DNA of 55,932 bases from Thalassospira sp. GTDB lineage: Bacteria; Pseudomonadota; Alphaproteobacteria; Rhodospirillales; Thalassospiraceae. A model generated the notes under the pieces. It ran no database searches and was not told the DNA's origin. It saw only the letters and a list, made by a program, of their open reading frames with translations. The stretch covers positions 1 through 55,932 of the forward strand of contig NZ_PAQR01000061.1 in assembly GCF_002709775.1 (NCBI RefSeq), written 5' to 3'. The translations under genes and the position numbers were made by a program. Below, piece after piece: positions 1-8,235 of this stretch (positions within the stretch are counted from its first letter, which is position 1; each line of letters begins with the position of its first letter).

Positions 1-19
1 CAAGCACGGAGTGTGACGC

Positions 20-1150
20 GTGGGGTGGTATAAGTCACTGGTTTTGCCGATTGTCCGCTGGATCGATGCCGAGACCGCCCATGGTCTGGCGATCTGGGCG
101 TTGAAAAACAATCTGGTGCCGCGCGATGATGACGCGACGGACGCAACCCCGATCCTCGAGACCGAGGTGTTTGGGTGCAAATTTGCCAACCCGGTCGGAC
201 TTGCTGCGGGCTTTGATAAAAACGGCGAAGTCCCCAACCAGATGCTTTCGCACGGGTTTGGCTTTGTTGAGATCGGGTCGGTCACACCACTTCCGCAACC
301 GGGCAACCCGAAACCCCGTCTTTTCCGGCTTTATTCCGACCGCGCGGTGATCAACCGCATGGGGTTCAATAATGAGGGCGTCGAGGCCGTTGCCAATCGC
401 CTGCGCAAACGCGCGCGGCGCGGCATCCTTGGTGCCAATCTTGGCAAAAACAAATATTCCGAAGATGCGGCCGATGATTACGCCAAGGGGGTCGAGGCGC
501 TTGGCCCCTATGCCGATTATCTGGTGGTCAATGTTTCTTCGCCCAATACGCCGGGCCTGCGCGCGCTTCAGGGGCGCGCGCCGCTTGAGAAGTTGCTTAA
601 GGCCGTGATCAAGGCACGCAACAGCTTTGCCAAGGGTGTTCCGGTGTTGCTCAAGGTCGCGCCGGACCTGACCGAAGAAGACAAATCCGACATTGCCGCC
701 GTGGTGACCAAGGTCAAGCTTGATGGCATGATCGTTTCGAACACCACGATTGACCGACCCGTCGGGCTTAATTCCTATGATCAGGATGAAAAGGGTGGCC
801 TGTCCGGCCCGCCACTGATGGCACCCTCGACCAAGGTTCTGGCCGATTTCTATCGCCTGACCGAGGGCAAGGTACCGCTGATCGGGGTTGGCGGGATTGC
901 GTCGGGCAAGGATGCCTATGAAAAGATCCTGAATGGCGCATCGCTGGTGCAGCTTTATTCCTCGCTGGTCTATCACGGGGTTGAGCTTGTGGCCGAGATC
1001 AAGGAAGACCTGTCACGGCGTCTGCGCAAGGATGGCTTTGCCAATGTGTCGGATGCGGTCGGGGCCGCCTTCCCGGAAATTTCGGGCAAGAATATTCCGG
1101 TCGATGAGGCCCGCGCCGCGCGTGAGGCCGAGGCCGCCAAGAAGGATTGA
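20..1150 (+). CDS. pyrD: Dihydroorotate dehydrogenase (quinone), class 2
   Basis: Oxidises dihydroorotate to orotate in pyrimidine synthesis, passing electrons from FMN to membrane quinone. The protein has 376 residues against about 340 for E. coli PyrD; the extra length is a charged Ala/Glu-rich C-terminal tail. Class 2 signatures are visible: NPVGLAAGFDKNGE near residue 57, the GFGFVEIGSVTP strand, NRMGFNNEG, the NVSSPNTPGLR loop that carries the catalytic Ser, and the FMN phosphate site GVGGIASG. The amphipathic N-terminal helix before the barrel fits the membrane-bound class. The start is a GTG; an in-frame TGA six bases upstream rules out a longer protein. Confidence is high. Confidence 0.97.
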   Translation: MGWYKSLVLPIVRWIDAETAHGLAIWALKNNLVPRDDDATDATPILETEVFGCKFANPVGLAAGFDKNGEVPNQMLSHGFGFVEIGSVTPLPQPGNPKPRLFRLYSDRAVINRMGFNNEGVEAVANRLRKRARRGILGANLGKNKYSEDAADDYAKGVEALGPYADYLVVNVSSPNTPGLRALQGRAPLEKLLKAVIKARNSFAKGVPVLLKVAPDLTEEDKSDIAAVVTKVKLDGMIVSNTTIDRPVGLNSYDQDEKGGLSGPPLMAPSTKVLADFYRLTEGKVPLIGVGGIASGKDAYEKILNGASLVQLYSSLVYHGVELVAEIKEDLSRRLRKDGFANVSDAVGAAFPEISGKNIPVDEARAAREAEAAKKD

Positions 1151-1163
1151 GTCTGAGGTTCGA

Positions 1164-1238
1164 GGTTCCCGCCTGCGCGGGAATGACGGGATCTCAGGCA
1201 AACGGTTTGGCACCGTCATCCCCGCGCAGGCGGGGACC
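1164..1238. repeat. Nested palindromic intergenic repeat (REP/MITE-like)
   Basis: Two arms face each other: TTCCCGCCTGCGCGGGAATG near 1166-1185 and CATCCCCGCGCAGGCGGGGA near 1217-1236, so the whole unit can fold into one long stem. Each arm is itself palindromic around CCTGCGCGG. It lies in the short gap between pyrD and the next gene. Elements with the core GTCAT(T/C)CCCGCG-AGGCGGG are widespread intergenic repeats in proteobacteria. It could also terminate or stabilise pyrD mRNA, but no T-run follows. Confidence 0.8.
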
Positions 1239-1277
1239 CGGTGCCGCAACTCGCAATAATTAAAACGGATTTCCTTA

Positions 1278-2159
1278 ATGCAAACCGCCTCCTATGAAAT
1301 GATCAATGGCCTGTCCGAGGTGATTGGCAAATATGATGCCGTGATCCTTGATCTTTGGGGCGTGGTGCATGACGGGGTCACCCCTTATCCAAGCTCGATT
1401 GCCGCGATGACGGCCCTCAAGGAGGCCGGCATTCCGGTGGCCCTGCTGTCGAACGCACCGCGTCGTTCGTCGGTCGTGGTCAACCGGATGGAAGATATGG
1501 GCATTTCGCGCGATCTGTATGGTCCCGCAGTCGCCTCGGGCGAGGTTGCCTATGCCCAGCTCGTTGCGCGCTCTGATCCCTGGTACGCAAAGCTTGGCCG
1601 CAAGGTTCTTATGGTCGGGCCGGTGCGCGACATGTCGATGTTTGAAAATCAGGATGTCGAAATCGTCACCGAAGTCGATGATGCCGACTGGGTCCTGATC
1701 ACGGGTCCGAACGAGGATCACGATCCGGTGTCGAAATACGAAGATTTGCTGCATGCGCTTAAGGCCCGTGACCTGCCGGTGCTATGCCCGAACCCCGACC
1801 GTGAAGTGATCCGGGGCGGCAACCGCATCATCTGTGCCGGTGCGATTGCCGGGCGCTATGAAGAGCTTGGCGGTAATGTCCGCTGGGAAGGCAAGCCGCT
1901 GGCAAGTGCCTATGACTTCTGCCTGCAGGCGTTTGACAAGGGCCCGGATGCCAAATTACTGGTCGTTGGCGACAGCATCTCGACCGATATTGCCGGCTCC
2001 AACAATGCAGGTCTCGACGTCGTCCTTGTCACCGGGGGTATCCACGCCGATGAACTCGGCGCCCCGCGCGGCACCCTGCCGGAACGGGGAAAGCTTGATG
2101 CCCTTCTGGCCGCCACGGGTCGTCACATCACCTATGCGATGGGGGATTTCTGCTGGTAA
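1278..2159 (+). CDS. TIGR01459-type HAD superfamily (class IIA) hydrolase
   Basis: Predicted Mg-dependent phosphatase of 293 residues. Motif I, DLWGVVHDG, begins at residue 25 with the two aspartates in the class IIA (NagD-like) arrangement. Motif II is the LLSNAPRRSS stretch near residue 58, and motif III/IV is VVGDSISTDIAGSNNAGLD near residue 232. The cap sits between motifs II and III, as in class IIA. The alphaproteobacterial TIGR01459 family has this length and these motifs; its physiological substrate is not known to me. It follows pyrD in the same direction, separated by the palindromic repeat. Confidence 0.88.
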   Translation: MQTASYEMINGLSEVIGKYDAVILDLWGVVHDGVTPYPSSIAAMTALKEAGIPVALLSNAPRRSSVVVNRMEDMGISRDLYGPAVASGEVAYAQLVARSDPWYAKLGRKVLMVGPVRDMSMFENQDVEIVTEVDDADWVLITGPNEDHDPVSKYEDLLHALKARDLPVLCPNPDREVIRGGNRIICAGAIAGRYEELGGNVRWEGKPLASAYDFCLQAFDKGPDAKLLVVGDSISTDIAGSNNAGLDVVLVTGGIHADELGAPRGTLPERGKLDALLAATGRHITYAMGDFCW

Positions 2160-2189
2160 ATCTTTATCAACAGAAGGTGGAGAGCTTCC

Positions 2190-2495
2190 ATGCGACAGAG
2201 AATGTCTAAGTCAGATAAGATTTGGGGTTTGGTCGCTTTATTGTTTTTTGGGGCTGTTGCAGTGGCGCATATCGTCAAAGGTGTCAGGTACCTTGCTGAT
2301 GACGAATATCGTGAGCATAGAATAGCAATCGAAAATGCAAAAACAAATGAACGGCTTCAAGAGAAGATCAAGCAAACGCAGATCAGGTGGAAAATAAACG
2401 GTTGCAACGTGCCGGGTGTTTGCGACGAGAGAGGCTATCGTTTAGATGGGGACTACTCGCGTATGCTGAAGTATGAAATGTCGCGAAATGACTAG
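2190..2495 (+). CDS. Small hypothetical membrane protein
   Basis: I do not recognise this 101-residue protein. One hydrophobic segment at about residues 9-28 (IWGLVALLFFGAVAVAHIV) is followed by a charged, probably helical region rich in Glu, Lys, Arg and Asn, and by a tail with two Cys (CNVPGVCDERG). It looks like a single-pass inner-membrane protein. A purine-rich GGTGGAG lies just upstream of the ATG. The DNA is clearly more AT-rich and uses more A/T-ending codons than both neighbours, which suggests recent acquisition. Confidence 0.55.
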   Translation: MRQRMSKSDKIWGLVALLFFGAVAVAHIVKGVRYLADDEYREHRIAIENAKTNERLQEKIKQTQIRWKINGCNVPGVCDERGYRLDGDYSRMLKYEMSRND

Positions 2496-2584
2496 TATAA
2501 TCAGCCAAATTCCTCTCATCGTCCGGCCCAAGTGTCAGTTTGATGGGGCATTGCAACACTGAAAAAAGCGCGAGTATTTTCTTC

Positions 2585-3043
2585 ATGCTGACCGATGAGA
2601 TCCGCGACTATGCCAATCGTTCGGTCCTTTGCTGGCTGGCGACGGCTTCCGATGACGGGCCGTCGGTCAGTCCCAAGGAAATCTTCGCCTGCTTTGGGGG
2701 TGATCGCATTATCATTGCCAATATCGCCTCTCCGCAATCGGTTCAGAATATCGCCCGCGATCCGCGCGTTTGCGTCAGTTTCGTCGATGTGTTTTCTCAG
2801 CGCGGCTGGCAGCTTTATGGCAACGCCGTCCTGATGCGTAGCGGTGATGCCGGTTTTGAAGAACGGCAAGCCATCCTGCAGGAAATGGCAGGCGACGCTT
2901 TTCGGGTGGCGACCCTGTTTGATGTCACGGTGGCCAAGGCCAATGAAATCCTTGCCCCCAGTTACCGCTTCAAAAAGGACGTGCGTGAAGCCGATATGCG
3001 CGAAGGGGCCATGCGGACCTATGGCGTGAAGTCGCGCGATTAG
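2585..3043 (+). CDS. Pyridoxamine 5'-phosphate oxidase-fold protein
   Basis: A protein of about 152 residues with the split-barrel FMN-binding fold: the opening LTDEIRDYANRSVLCWLATAS followed by DGPSVSPKE and RIIIANIASPQSVQNI is typical of the PPOX-like family (COG3576 type). Members bind FMN or F420; the substrate here cannot be told. I place the start at the ATG before LTDEIRDY rather than an ATG 45 bases upstream, because the family begins there and the upstream residues look non-coding. The stop overlaps that of the convergent transporter gene by two bases. Confidence 0.8.
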   Translation: MLTDEIRDYANRSVLCWLATASDDGPSVSPKEIFACFGGDRIIIANIASPQSVQNIARDPRVCVSFVDVFSQRGWQLYGNAVLMRSGDAGFEERQAILQEMAGDAFRVATLFDVTVAKANEILAPSYRFKKDVREADMREGAMRTYGVKSRD

Positions 3044-3867
3044 GTCTCTGCCGCTACCTTGCTTTCACGGAAGATAACGAAGAGGCCGCTGGCGGTAATG
3101 ATGGCTGCGCCGACAAAGGTCAGCATATCGGGCGTTTCGCCCCAGAACAGCCAGCCAAGGGCGGTGGCCCAGATGAGTGCCGTGTAGTCGAACGGGGCCA
3201 CCGTGGGGGCCTCGGCAAAGCGGAAGGCCTGTGTGATCATGGTGATGCCGACAGAGCCAAATGCCGCGATCGCGACGAATAGCCAGATGTCTTCAGCCCG
3301 GACAGCGGTCCAGACAAACATCGCCGGAATACTGGTCAGGATCGCGCTGGTCAGGCTGAGATACAGCAGCAAGGTCCACATGGTTTCGCGCGTATCGACA
3401 AAGCGCGCGCTTAGCATCAACAGCGCATAGGCCAGTGCGGTGGCGATGGGCAGAAGCGACATGACTTCAAACGTTGCCGCCCCCGGCCGGACAATCACCA
3501 GAACACCGAGAAAACCGACACTGACCGCAAGCCAGCGCCGCCAGCCAACCCGGGCAATGAAGATTGCCGAAAGGGCGGTGATGAAAAGCGGGGCGACAAA
3601 GGCCAATGCGGTGGCCTCGGCCAGGCCAAGGTGATGGATGCTGGTAAAGAACATCACGGTGGCGGCAATCCAGATCACGCCACGCATGAAATGCACACCC
3701 ACCCGGGTCGAGCGCAATCCGCGATAACCGCCCATCTTAAGGGCGAGCAGGAAGGCAAAGGGAAGGGCGATCATGTTGCGCAGGAAGATGATCTGGAACG
3801 GGGAATAATGATCCATCAGGCTTTTGGCCAGCGCATCATTGATGCAAAGGGCCGCCACCCGCCACAC
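3040..3867 (-). CDS. EamA/DMT-family permease, apparent 5' frameshift
   Basis: Drug/metabolite transporter-type inner-membrane protein made of two EamA repeats with about ten hydrophobic segments. The open frame begins at a GTG inside the first membrane segment (VAALCINDALAKSL), so it lacks a normal N-terminus. An ATG at 3920 in another frame encodes MTSSNTSRQNNLAGIMTMC, which is what should precede it. Adding one G to the GGG run at about 3858-3860 joins the two frames and gives a protein of about 295 residues, the family norm. It is either a recent frameshift pseudogene or an error in the sequence. The substrate is unknown. Confidence 0.82.
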   Translation of the reverse strand: MWRVAALCINDALAKSLMDHYSPFQIIFLRNMIALPFAFLLALKMGGYRGLRSTRVGVHFMRGVIWIAATVMFFTSIHHLGLAEATALAFVAPLFITALSAIFIARVGWRRWLAVSVGFLGVLVIVRPGAATFEVMSLLPIATALAYALLMLSARFVDTRETMWTLLLYLSLTSAILTSIPAMFVWTAVRAEDIWLFVAIAAFGSVGITMITQAFRFAEAPTVAPFDYTALIWATALGWLFWGETPDMLTFVGAAIITASGLFVIFRESKVAAET

Positions 3868-3959
3868 ATCGTCATGATGCCGGCAAGGTTGTTCTGGCGT
3901 GATGTGTTGCTGGACGTCATGGTCCGTTTCCCCGCGGTGTGATCCGGTTTTTATCTGTT

Positions 3960-4904
3960 TTAAAAAGAGATATCCCTTTCCAGATATCCGGTTCGCAACG
4001 CAGGGTCGAGCGATTTCATCACATCGATAAAGGCGCGTAAGGGTGGGGGAACCCGCCGGTGATCGGGGTAATACAGGAACAACCCGGGAATTTCCGGCAA
4101 CCAGTCATCGAGCACCGTAACAAGATCGCCACTGGCGATGGCGCGTGCGGCATAAATCTCCGAGACGTAGGCAATGCCAAGCCCCTGACGGGCGGCATCG
4201 ACCATCAGATCATGACGATCAAGGGTCAGCGGGCCGGAAACATCAATCGAGATTTCCTGTCCCTGCTTTTCGAAATCCCAGTGATAGATTTTGCCGCTGG
4301 GAAAACGGTGGCGGATGCAGTCATGGCTGTGCAGGTCATCGGGTGTGACCGGGCGCGGGCGGTTTTCGAAGTAATCCGGTGATGCCACAGTCAAAAAACG
4401 AAACGGCGGGCCAAAGCGCACCGCGACCATATCAAGCGGCACGGTTTCGCCCAGTCGTGCCCCGGCATCAAAGCCGCCGGCGACGATATCGACAAGCCGC
4501 CCTTCGGTGACAAGATCAATCGCCACGTCCGGGTATCGTTTGCGCATTTCCGGCACGACATGGCGGGTCAGGAGGCGGGCAGCCCCATCGGATGTATTGA
4601 TGCGTACCGTTCCGGATGGACCGCCAGTTCGAAAGCTTTCGACGGTGCCCATGGCTTCTTCAAGGTTAAGCAGTGCCGGGCGCAACCGATCAAGAAGCTG
4701 TTCACCGGCCTCGGTCAGTGAAACGCTGCGCGTGGTGCGATGAAACAGGCGGATATCAAGGTTGCCTTCCATGTTGCGCAGCGCGTGGCTGAGCGTTGAG
4801 GGGGCAACACCCAGCGCATCGGCGGCCTTTCGGAAGCTGCGATGTTCGGCGACCGCGATGAAGAACCGCATGTCATTCAAGGTCGGCTGATTAATTGCTG
4901 GCAT
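3960..4904 (-). CDS. LysR-family transcriptional regulator
   Basis: 314 residues with an N-terminal winged helix (MRFFIAVAEHRSFRKAADAL then APSTLSHALRNME, residues about 12-55) and a LysR substrate-binding domain. The motif FHRTTRSVSLTEAGE is typical of the CrgA/DsdC-like branch. It is divergent from the SDR gene that starts 97 bases away, so it probably controls that gene and itself from the shared promoter. The effector is unknown. Confidence 0.92.
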   Translation of the reverse strand: MPAINQPTLNDMRFFIAVAEHRSFRKAADALGVAPSTLSHALRNMEGNLDIRLFHRTTRSVSLTEAGEQLLDRLRPALLNLEEAMGTVESFRTGGPSGTVRINTSDGAARLLTRHVVPEMRKRYPDVAIDLVTEGRLVDIVAGGFDAGARLGETVPLDMVAVRFGPPFRFLTVASPDYFENRPRPVTPDDLHSHDCIRHRFPSGKIYHWDFEKQGQEISIDVSGPLTLDRHDLMVDAARQGLGIAYVSEIYAARAIASGDLVTVLDDWLPEIPGLFLYYPDHRRVPPPLRAFIDVMKSLDPALRTGYLERDISF

Positions 4905-5000
4905 ATTTTCACTAACCCATCCGAATTAAGCGCAGTTATCACATCAATTATTGGTTTCTATAGTCCGCCCATGTTCAGAGCAAGACAGAAAGGAACTGAC

Positions 5001-5846
5001 ATGGACAAGACATGGTTGATTACCGGTGCATCGTCCGGGTTTGGTCGCGGGCTTACGGAAAAGCTGCTGGCACGAGGCGACCGGGTAATTGCGACTGTGC
5101 GGCGCAAAGGATCGCTTGATGAGTTGGTGGCGCAATATGGTGACCGCCTTCGTGTCGCCTATCTTGATGTCAGCGATGCCGATGCGGTACAGGCGACCGT
5201 CGATCAGGCCTTTGCCGATGTCGGGCGGATTGATTTCATCGTGAGTAACGCCGCCTATGGCATTCTCGGTGCGGCCGAGGAAACCGGCATTGATCAGATG
5301 CGCCAGATTATTGATACCAACCTTTTGGGATCAATCGTGCTGATCAAGGCGGCCTTGCCACATCTGCGTGCGCAAGGATCGGGCCGGATCATTCAGGTAT
5401 CGTCCGAAGGCGGTCAGATCGCCTATCCGGGCTTTAGCCTGTATCACGCGACCAAATGGGGCATTGAGGGTTTTGTTGAATCGCTTGCAAAGGAAGTCGC
5501 GCCGTTTGATATCGACTTCATGATTGTCCAGCCGGGCCCGACCCGCACAGCGTTTATCGGCTCCATCGTGTTTCCCGATCCGATCGGTGCCTATGACGGG
5601 ACACCAGCCCATGATGTCAAGGACGCCCTAGGTGGTGGCTGGGTCGTCAAGGGCGATCCGGACCGGATGGTCAAGGCGATGATCCATGCTGCCGATGCAG
5701 CCAAAATGCCGTTCCGTTTGTTGCTTGGCACGGATGCCTATGCCGGGGTGCATGCGGCACTGAGCGACCGGCTGGCGGTGCTTGAGGCAGGTAAGGATGT
5801 CACCCTTGCTGCCGACTTTACCGAGGAAGAGCTTGCCGCGATGTAG
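5001..5846 (+). CDS. Short-chain dehydrogenase/reductase (classical SDR)
   Basis: About 281 residues. The Rossmann motif TGASSGFGRG is at residue 8, the NAAYG structural motif near residue 85, the catalytic Ser in QVSSEGG and the catalytic pair in YHATK. The motif set and length match the subgroup of NAD(P)-dependent oxidoreductases related to YdfG/retinol-type SDRs. The start is the ATG preceded by AAAGGAA; an in-frame extension of 53 residues upstream would run through the promoter and into the LysR gene. It is probably regulated by the divergent LysR protein. The substrate is unknown. Confidence 0.9.
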   Translation: MDKTWLITGASSGFGRGLTEKLLARGDRVIATVRRKGSLDELVAQYGDRLRVAYLDVSDADAVQATVDQAFADVGRIDFIVSNAAYGILGAAEETGIDQMRQIIDTNLLGSIVLIKAALPHLRAQGSGRIIQVSSEGGQIAYPGFSLYHATKWGIEGFVESLAKEVAPFDIDFMIVQPGPTRTAFIGSIVFPDPIGAYDGTPAHDVKDALGGGWVVKGDPDRMVKAMIHAADAAKMPFRLLLGTDAYAGVHAALSDRLAVLEAGKDVTLAADFTEEELAAM

Positions 5847-5899
5847 GCCATGATTTAGGCCTTGATTTAGGCCGCGCAGGCGAAGCTGCCCAACAAAAA

Positions 5900-5926
5900 A
5901 ACGCCGCCCGATAAGGGGCGGCGTTT
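5900..5926. terminator. Bidirectional intrinsic terminator
   Basis: The stem AACGCCGCCC / GGGGCGGCGTT encloses a short ATAA loop, with an A-run on the left and T-rich sequence on the right. It lies between the convergent SDR and aminotransferase genes and can serve both. Confidence 0.85.
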
Positions 5927-5979
5927 TGCGTTTTGATCGGCTTTGAGGAGACGATCATACGGATGCTTTGAGACGCAGA

Positions 5980-6834
5980 TCAGACTGCCATCTTGCGGTT
6001 GGCTTCGATATAGATCTCGCGCAGGCGCTTGGCGACCGGGCCCGGTACGCCGTCGCCGATCTGTTTGTCGTCAATTTCGACAACCGGGCAGACAAAGGCA
6101 GACGCCGAGGTCGAGAAGGCTTCAGCCGCATTCTGCGCTTCTTCGATGGTGAAGTGGCGTTCTTCGACCTTGAGCTGCAGTTCCTCGGCACATTTCAGAA
6201 CCGCCGCACGGGTGATGCCGTGCAGAATGTCGGTCGAGAGTTCACGGGTGACGATCGTGCCGTCCTTGGTGACGATATAGGCGTTGTTGGAAGATCCTTC
6301 GGTGACGTAACCATCGAGCACCATCCAGGCATCATCCTTGCCCTTGGCGGCCGCATCGGTTTTGAGAAGCGATGCATACAGAAGCTGGGTGGTTTTGATG
6401 TCCGACCGGCGCCAGCGGATATCGGGGAAGGTCACGATCTTCTGACCGCGTTCGGCAAGGGCCGATTTGATCAGCGACTTGCTTTGCGTGAACATCACTA
6501 TGGTCGGCGGGGTTTCCGGGTCGATTGCGAAATCACGATCACCGGCCGAGCCACGCGAAACCTGCAGATAAATCAGGCCTTCGGTGATGTCATTGAGCTT
6601 CACCAGTTCGCGGTGCGCTTCAAGAAGTTGATCGATATCGGGCTCGAATTTGAATTTCAGCTCCGCAAGAGAACGTTCGAGGCGCTTCATATGACCCATG
6701 AAGTCAATCAGCTTGCCATCAAGCACCGAGGTCACTTCATACACGCCGTCGGCGAACAGGAAGGATCGGTCAAAAATCGAAATCTTTGCTTCGGTTTCCG
6801 GCAAAAACTCGCCGTTCACATAAACAGTGCGCAT
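5980..6834 (-). CDS. dat: D-amino-acid aminotransferase (class IV PLP)
   Basis: Transfers amino groups between D-amino acids and 2-oxo acids. The 284-residue protein opens with the fold-type IV signature VYVNGEF...ISIFDRSFLFADGVYE. The PLP lysine is K147 in RRSDIKTTQLL and the cofactor N1 glutamate is E179 in VTEGSSNNAY; both positions match D-AAT rather than branched-chain aminotransferase. The ATG at 6834 follows AGGAA at good spacing, so I prefer it to a TTG seven codons upstream. The gene is convergent with the SDR across a shared terminator. A related class IV lyase or transaminase is the only serious alternative. Confidence 0.88.
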   Translation of the reverse strand: MRTVYVNGEFLPETEAKISIFDRSFLFADGVYEVTSVLDGKLIDFMGHMKRLERSLAELKFKFEPDIDQLLEAHRELVKLNDITEGLIYLQVSRGSAGDRDFAIDPETPPTIVMFTQSKSLIKSALAERGQKIVTFPDIRWRRSDIKTTQLLYASLLKTDAAAKGKDDAWMVLDGYVTEGSSNNAYIVTKDGTIVTRELSTDILHGITRAAVLKCAEELQLKVEERHFTIEEAQNAAEAFSTSASAFVCPVVEIDDKQIGDGVPGPVAKRLREIYIEANRKMAV

Positions 6835-7220
6835 CGTAACTTTCCTGTCTGACAAGCGGACCTGCTGCGATCCGGCTTGGGTGGATAAAGCGACGTTTCC
6901 ATCGGTCGGCCTTTTGATGCGATCGGGTTTCGATCCATGGCGACCGTCTGTTTTAACGTTTCAAGACTCTCAAATATCACAAGGGCAAGCAACCTGTCGT
7001 GCAAAAGCTTTATATCGTGCGTGCAAAAGGTGAATTGTTGCTTGTATGGGCCATGGATGGGGTGATGTGTTGATGATGTGGTTCATATTGGACGTAATTG
7101 TTCGCAGATTATTCGATTTCCGGATTTGGGTGATTTTCTTTTTGACCTTAACATAGGTTGAGGTTCTATCGTCTGGCTTCAGAGGAACAAAAACGTCTTT
7201 GAAACGGATGGAGCCCCGTG
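6835..7220. other. Gene-free gap between two divergent genes
   Basis: 386 bases between dat and the acetyltransferase gene, more AT-rich than the flanks. The only pattern I see is a direct repeat CGTGCAAAAG at 6998-7007 and 7020-7029, 22 bases apart (about two helical turns), which could be a binding site. I see no RNA gene and no convincing ORF. Confidence 0.5.
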
Positions 7221-8129
7221 ATGAACAGCCCGCAACCAATCGCCGATGAAGTGCTGGTCGCCAATGACCGTCATGGTCTTCAGGGCCGCATCAATGCCAG
7301 CTGGGCCAAGCCGATCCGCACACCGGAACCGGAAGTCGATCTGGACGCCTATTTCGATCGCATCGGCTATGTGGGGCCGCGCACCGCAAGCCTTGATGTG
7401 CTTCAGGCGCTGCATGCCCTGCATCCGGCCAATATCCCGTTCGAGGCGATTGATGTCCTGATGGGCAAACCGGTCAGCCTGGCGCCTGCCGATATTGACC
7501 GCAAACTGATCCATTCGGGGCGCGGTGGCTATTGCTTTGAGCATAATTCCCTGTTTCGCCGTGTGCTGCGCAGTCTGGGCTTTGAGGTCGAAGGGCTGGC
7601 CGGTCGGGTTTTGTGGGGCTATGGCGCGCATGAAATGCCGCGTCCGCGCTGTCATATGGTCAATCGGGTGATGATTGATGGCGAGGCCTGGCTTGCCGAT
7701 GTCGGGCTGGGCGGCTGTGTGCCGACCGCACCGCTTTTGCTGGAAACCAGCGCGCCGCAGGTTACCTTTCATGACACCTATCGCGTGATCCCCCTTGAGC
7801 ATGGCTGCCGGGTCGAGCTTGAGCGCGGTGGCGTCTGGAGGCCAGTACACGAGATCGATTTCGCGCCTGTTGCTGATATCGATTACGAGGTGATGAACTG
7901 GTATGCCGCCCACCATCCCGAAGGCGGTTTCAACACTGCCCTGATCGCCGCTAGGTCGGCGGCGTTTGCGCGCTTTACGCTGCGGAATAACCGCCTGACC
8001 ATTCGCCTTGTTAGTGGCGAGGAAGAGCGTCACACGCTTTCGGTCGGCGATATCGCCCAGACCCTTGAGGATATCTTTGGCATCACGCCCAAGCCGGAAT
8101 GGCAAAAGGTTTTCGCCAAATTGGCATAA
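7221..8129 (+). CDS. nat: Arylamine N-acetyltransferase
   Basis: Transfers acetyl groups from acetyl-CoA to arylamines or hydrazines through an acyl-cysteine. The Cys-His-Asp triad is visible: Cys in RGGYCFEHN (about residue 105), His in PRCHMVN (about 145) and Asp in WLADVGLGG (about 160). The usual RTHMVL motif is replaced by RCHMVN. At about 302 residues it is slightly longer than the usual 280, with an N-terminal extension of about 35 residues before the family start. I take the ATG at 7221, seven bases after GGAG, over an adjacent GTG. Confidence 0.92.
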   Translation: MNSPQPIADEVLVANDRHGLQGRINASWAKPIRTPEPEVDLDAYFDRIGYVGPRTASLDVLQALHALHPANIPFEAIDVLMGKPVSLAPADIDRKLIHSGRGGYCFEHNSLFRRVLRSLGFEVEGLAGRVLWGYGAHEMPRPRCHMVNRVMIDGEAWLADVGLGGCVPTAPLLLETSAPQVTFHDTYRVIPLEHGCRVELERGGVWRPVHEIDFAPVADIDYEVMNWYAAHHPEGGFNTALIAARSAAFARFTLRNNRLTIRLVSGEEERHTLSVGDIAQTLEDIFGITPKPEWQKVFAKLA

Positions 8130-8193
8130 CGCCATACACCATAGCGCCGGGGCTTGCGGACGATTGTGCGGTGTTCGTAAAGTCGCGGTGTTA

Positions 8194-8229
8194 CAGGCCA
8201 TGGTGGGGCTGCACCCCTGCCATGGCCTG
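8194..8229. terminator. Long GC-rich hairpin between convergent genes
   Basis: CAGGCCATGG pairs with CCATGGCCTG, with a second GGGG/CCCC pairing inside. It lies between the convergent acetyltransferase and solute-binding protein genes and is followed by AT-rich sequence. It probably terminates transcription from one or both sides. Confidence 0.7.
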
Positions 8230-8235
8230 AATTCT

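Noticed and set aside
35..976. Long minus-strand open frame across pyrD
   Set aside because: It is the antisense shadow of a clearly conserved gene; composition is His/Arg/Gln-heavy with no domain.
5968..6852. 294-codon plus-strand frame over the aminotransferase
   Set aside because: Antisense of dat, whose catalytic residues are intact.
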